Positions 61,468-64,000 of a DNA stretch of 64,000 nt are shown one piece after another. The stretch lies in contig OZ199838.1 in assembly GCA_964304625.1 (NCBI GenBank), positions 13,640,001 to 13,704,000 on the forward strand. Reading direction: 5' to 3'. This stretch comes from Kudoa neothunni (lineage: Eukaryota; Cnidaria). The stretch's first letter is position 1, and each line of letters starts with the position of its first letter. The notes under the pieces are model-generated. The model saw only the letters and a program-made list of their open reading frames with translations, was not told the origin of the DNA and ran no database searches. Both the position numbers and the translations under genes were made by a program.

Positions 61468-62182
61468 TTAACGTTAGAAAGCTCACAAAAAATAGTTACA
61501 CATAGGCTCAGTGGGTCCCTTTTTGGTCCAAGTATAAATTTATCAAATAAAGTCACCTAATTATCGTCAAATATTTTTTTAGAATTTATTTAACGAAAAA
61601 TGAGGAATGATATTTTGTGTAATAATTTCAGGAATTTATAAATTAAATTTATCCGTAGAGAGTGATTTTTGTAATATTTAACTACTCATCGAATCTTTTA
61701 ATTCTTTATCATAAATTAAAATTAATTTGGAAAAAACAAAAATTTGATATATTTAAAACTTTTTTTTCAAATCACAATATACGATATTGATAGGGGGCCT
61801 ACGTAAAAACGACGTAAAGTTGGTTGTCGAGTGTTTAAAAAAGAGATTAAGTTTCATACATCACGAGGTTTGCAATGTTTCGGAACAATACTTTCGACTT
61901 CAGTACCTTCTATTCCAAAACATATTTCAGCGTTAAATCATATTTAAAAGAATATGATCATAATTTACAGAAGTTGTGGAGCGACAAAAATGAAAGCCTG
62001 TTGTTGGATGGCGACCATGATCCCATAGAAACAGTTTTATGGCCTTACCGCGTAAATAACACTTCGTCGTCGTTTAGATTAAATTATGTTGAATTGTTTT
62101 GAGAAAATATTTGGCTATATTTTTATATGTATTTAATTAAATTTTGGAGCAAAAAGGGATCCACTGAGCTTTCTAGGGTTAA
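61468..62182. mobile_element. piggyBac-like MITE flanked by TTAA
   Basis: TTAA stands at 61468-61471 and 62179-62182. The right end (complement) begins CCCTAGAAAGCTCAGTGG, close to the classic piggyBac CCCTAGAAAG start. The left begins CGTTAGAAAGCTCA and repeats GCTCAGTGGGTCCCTTTTTG slightly further in. It is about 707 bp between the TTAA sites. The interior holds an unexplained 75-codon ATG ORF (61875-62102). Confidence 0.72.
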
Positions 62183-63038
62183 AAAGCGAACAATATGTAG
62201 GAACAAATTGCATGTTTTCGATTTAGTTATTATGTTTTTAGGCCACACTTAAAAATTAACATTTTCAAACCTGTTTTTTTTAAATATTTTATTACGTTCT
62301 TCAACTGTAGCAGAATCTAATTGCATCATTGCTAAAAAATTAAAATTGATATAAATAAAAATAACGATAAACGATTATATAAGATGAAATTATAAAATTT
62401 CAATATTAAATTAAACGTAAAATAACAACTTCATTCTTAACACTCGCGCATTAGTATATGTCATGGTTCTTACGAATATCTTTTGCTTTTTCTTACACAA
62501 CCGAACCGTGGTAAATCCAAATATATTTATAATTTAATTTCTATAATTAAATTTAGAAGAACAATTTATCGCAATTAATTCGCAAAGAACGCCATTCTAG
62601 ATACACAAAATTATCAAGCTTATCTTTAATTCTCAGCTTTTAAAATTCTAATAAATCTAACAAGGTAGTTATACCATTTTTAATCAGTTGGATCATGGAA
62701 AATATGTGAAATTATAGAATCTGGTTTTTATTCTTATAAGAACAATCCATCTATTTGAAATAAAAATTCTCAATATGATGCAAATCACAATTAACATAAC
62801 AACGTCAAGTATGTATTAAACGTTGAGAAACTGAAGAATGATATCTCAGAGATACGCTGAACATTTTAACTTAACACCCAAATGGATTGAATGATTTCTG
62901 CCCGTTGATGGATAGGATATCTAATATTGTAAAATGTACCTAAAAATGTATTTTATAACAATTTTTCCGAAAATTACATGTTAATTAATTTGTTTTAAAG
63001 AAAATAATTGAGTTTTTTATTAATGCGCACGCAATAAC
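62181..63038 (+). repeat. Dispersed repeat of unknown class, copy 2
   Basis: Direct-orientation homologue of 5966-6815, beginning AAAAAGCGAA. Its left boundary coincides with the TTAA target of the MITE, so the MITE may have inserted at or in the repeat's edge; copy 1 also has TTAA at this point. Confidence 0.6.
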
Positions 63039-64000
63039 CGTTGTTGACTGTACATCTAAAGGATTTATATATATTCCGACCTGGCAACCCGATTTACTTG
63101 ACCATCCCTGCATTAAAAACTCCAAGTTGAATCTTAAGATGAGTATTTTTCGCATCGAATATAACATAATTTTGATAAAATTTGAAATATGAAAGTATTA
63201 TAGTAGGTCATCTAATTTTATCCTTTAAAATCTATACTCAACGTTTCCCTGATGAAAGTATATTTTCCGATTTTTCGACTAGTGGAGAATTCGTTGGAGT
63301 ATGGCTTGATAAGGGTTGTCATCTTAAATAATTTTTAGTGCAATGTCTATCGGATATATCAATATTATGGCTTAGCCGATATTTATCACACTTGCCCACG
63401 TGACTCTCGCAACTTAATTAATTACGATCGGGATTTTATCTTGTAAACAAAAACTAAAATATGCGCTAATTTAAATATTCAATTTTTGACGCTTATTGCT
63501 ATAACTAATATAAATTTAGATGGTATTTCAATTGTTATTTTATTGATCTTCGTACTTGTTAAAAAGTTGCCCTCGAAAGGTTGTCAACATTAACCTAAAA
63601 AATTACTTTTTCAAACAATAAAAATTTTTCACATGTAACTTTTTTTCATGCCCTATTTGTAATTTTCGAAGTTATTTGAGAGAAGTATGAATAAGATGGT
63701 TGATCTCAATCGATTGAGCTTTTTCTCAAATTCCTTATCAGCTTATCTAACTTCAAAATTAGATAAATTACCAATTTTTAAAATGTTTGGGTTATCATCT
63801 TAGAAAATATCATATTTAAAAATTGGTCCTAGGAATTTTGTTTATGCCGTTAGAATGCGCGAGTCATTGCTATTCCCCAATAGAATTATTGCAACAATAT
63901 ATTCACGCACGCAAACTTTTTGTCATAGCCCTTCCATCACAACTATAAGCTATGCCTATCAATGTATATACTACTGGAAATTCTGAAGTTTGCAGCCGAC
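63039..64000. other. AT-rich end of window
   Basis: Contains an isolated hAT-type right terminus (GACCATCCCTG, about 63099-63110) and otherwise nothing I can support as a gene. Confidence 0.4.

Noticed and set aside
1-64000. CRISPR array, operons or a bacterial defence system
   Set aside because: No regularly spaced direct repeats, and all host genes are spliced eukaryotic genes with AT-rich spacers.

Overview
The window is strongly AT-rich eukaryotic DNA, almost certainly from an animal. It holds spliced orthologues of animal genes (AIP1/WDR1, FANCJ/BRIP1, cyclin E, ribosomal protein eL36, a cathepsin L-type protease, CYRI/FAM49) and a metazoan-style set of DNA transposons (Helitron, Tc1/mariner, piggyBac, hAT, ISXO2/IS1595-like). 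Most introns are very short, about 44-57 bp, with GT..AG ends. The taxon cannot be fixed from sequence alone. A compact-intron, AT-rich and possibly parasitic invertebrate would fit, but that is inference.

Layout: 1-8280 is gene-free and carries a TTAA-flanked piggyBac-like MITE (688-1681), a non-autonomous Helitron (2356-3407), a hAT MITE with a perfect 8-bp target duplication (4348-5037) and one copy of a dispersed repeat (5966-6815). The 15-exon AIP1 gene occupies 8285-10956. From 11.2 to 23.7 kb is a transposon nest: a possible SINE, a split hAT MITE, a complete but dead Tc1 (13662-14843), and a degenerate autonomous Helitron on the minus strand (about 16.03-23.75 kb). That Helitron is interrupted by a second Tc1 (21517-23021), a non-autonomous Helitron (20107-21300) and a 140-bp foldback MITE (16884-17023). 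FANCJ lies at 25555-28577, and a small unidentified Cys-rich gene at 29543-29998 (5' end unresolved). From 31 to 38.5 kb there are ISXO2-like transposase wrecks, a 26-bp poly-G run, a piggyBac transposase remnant, and a second copy of the first non-autonomous Helitron in opposite orientation. Cyclin E is at 40129-43629, eL36 at 48797-49204 (minus strand), cathepsin L at 50531-51667 and CYRI at 58679-60073. The spacers between them hold hAT and piggyBac MITEs, a tRNA-like SINE (54083-54413), a long hairpin (58511-58593) and a TTAA-flanked MITE (61472-62178) abutting the second copy of the dispersed repeat.

The host genes do not form an operon or pathway. AIP1 (cofilin-assisted actin disassembly) and CYRI (brake on Rac1-WAVE actin assembly) are both actin regulators but lie about 48 kb apart. 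FANCJ and cyclin E belong to genome maintenance and S-phase control. Exon boundaries were chosen by hand from GT/AG signals, reading-frame continuity and remembered family sequence patterns. They have not been checked against transcripts or databases.
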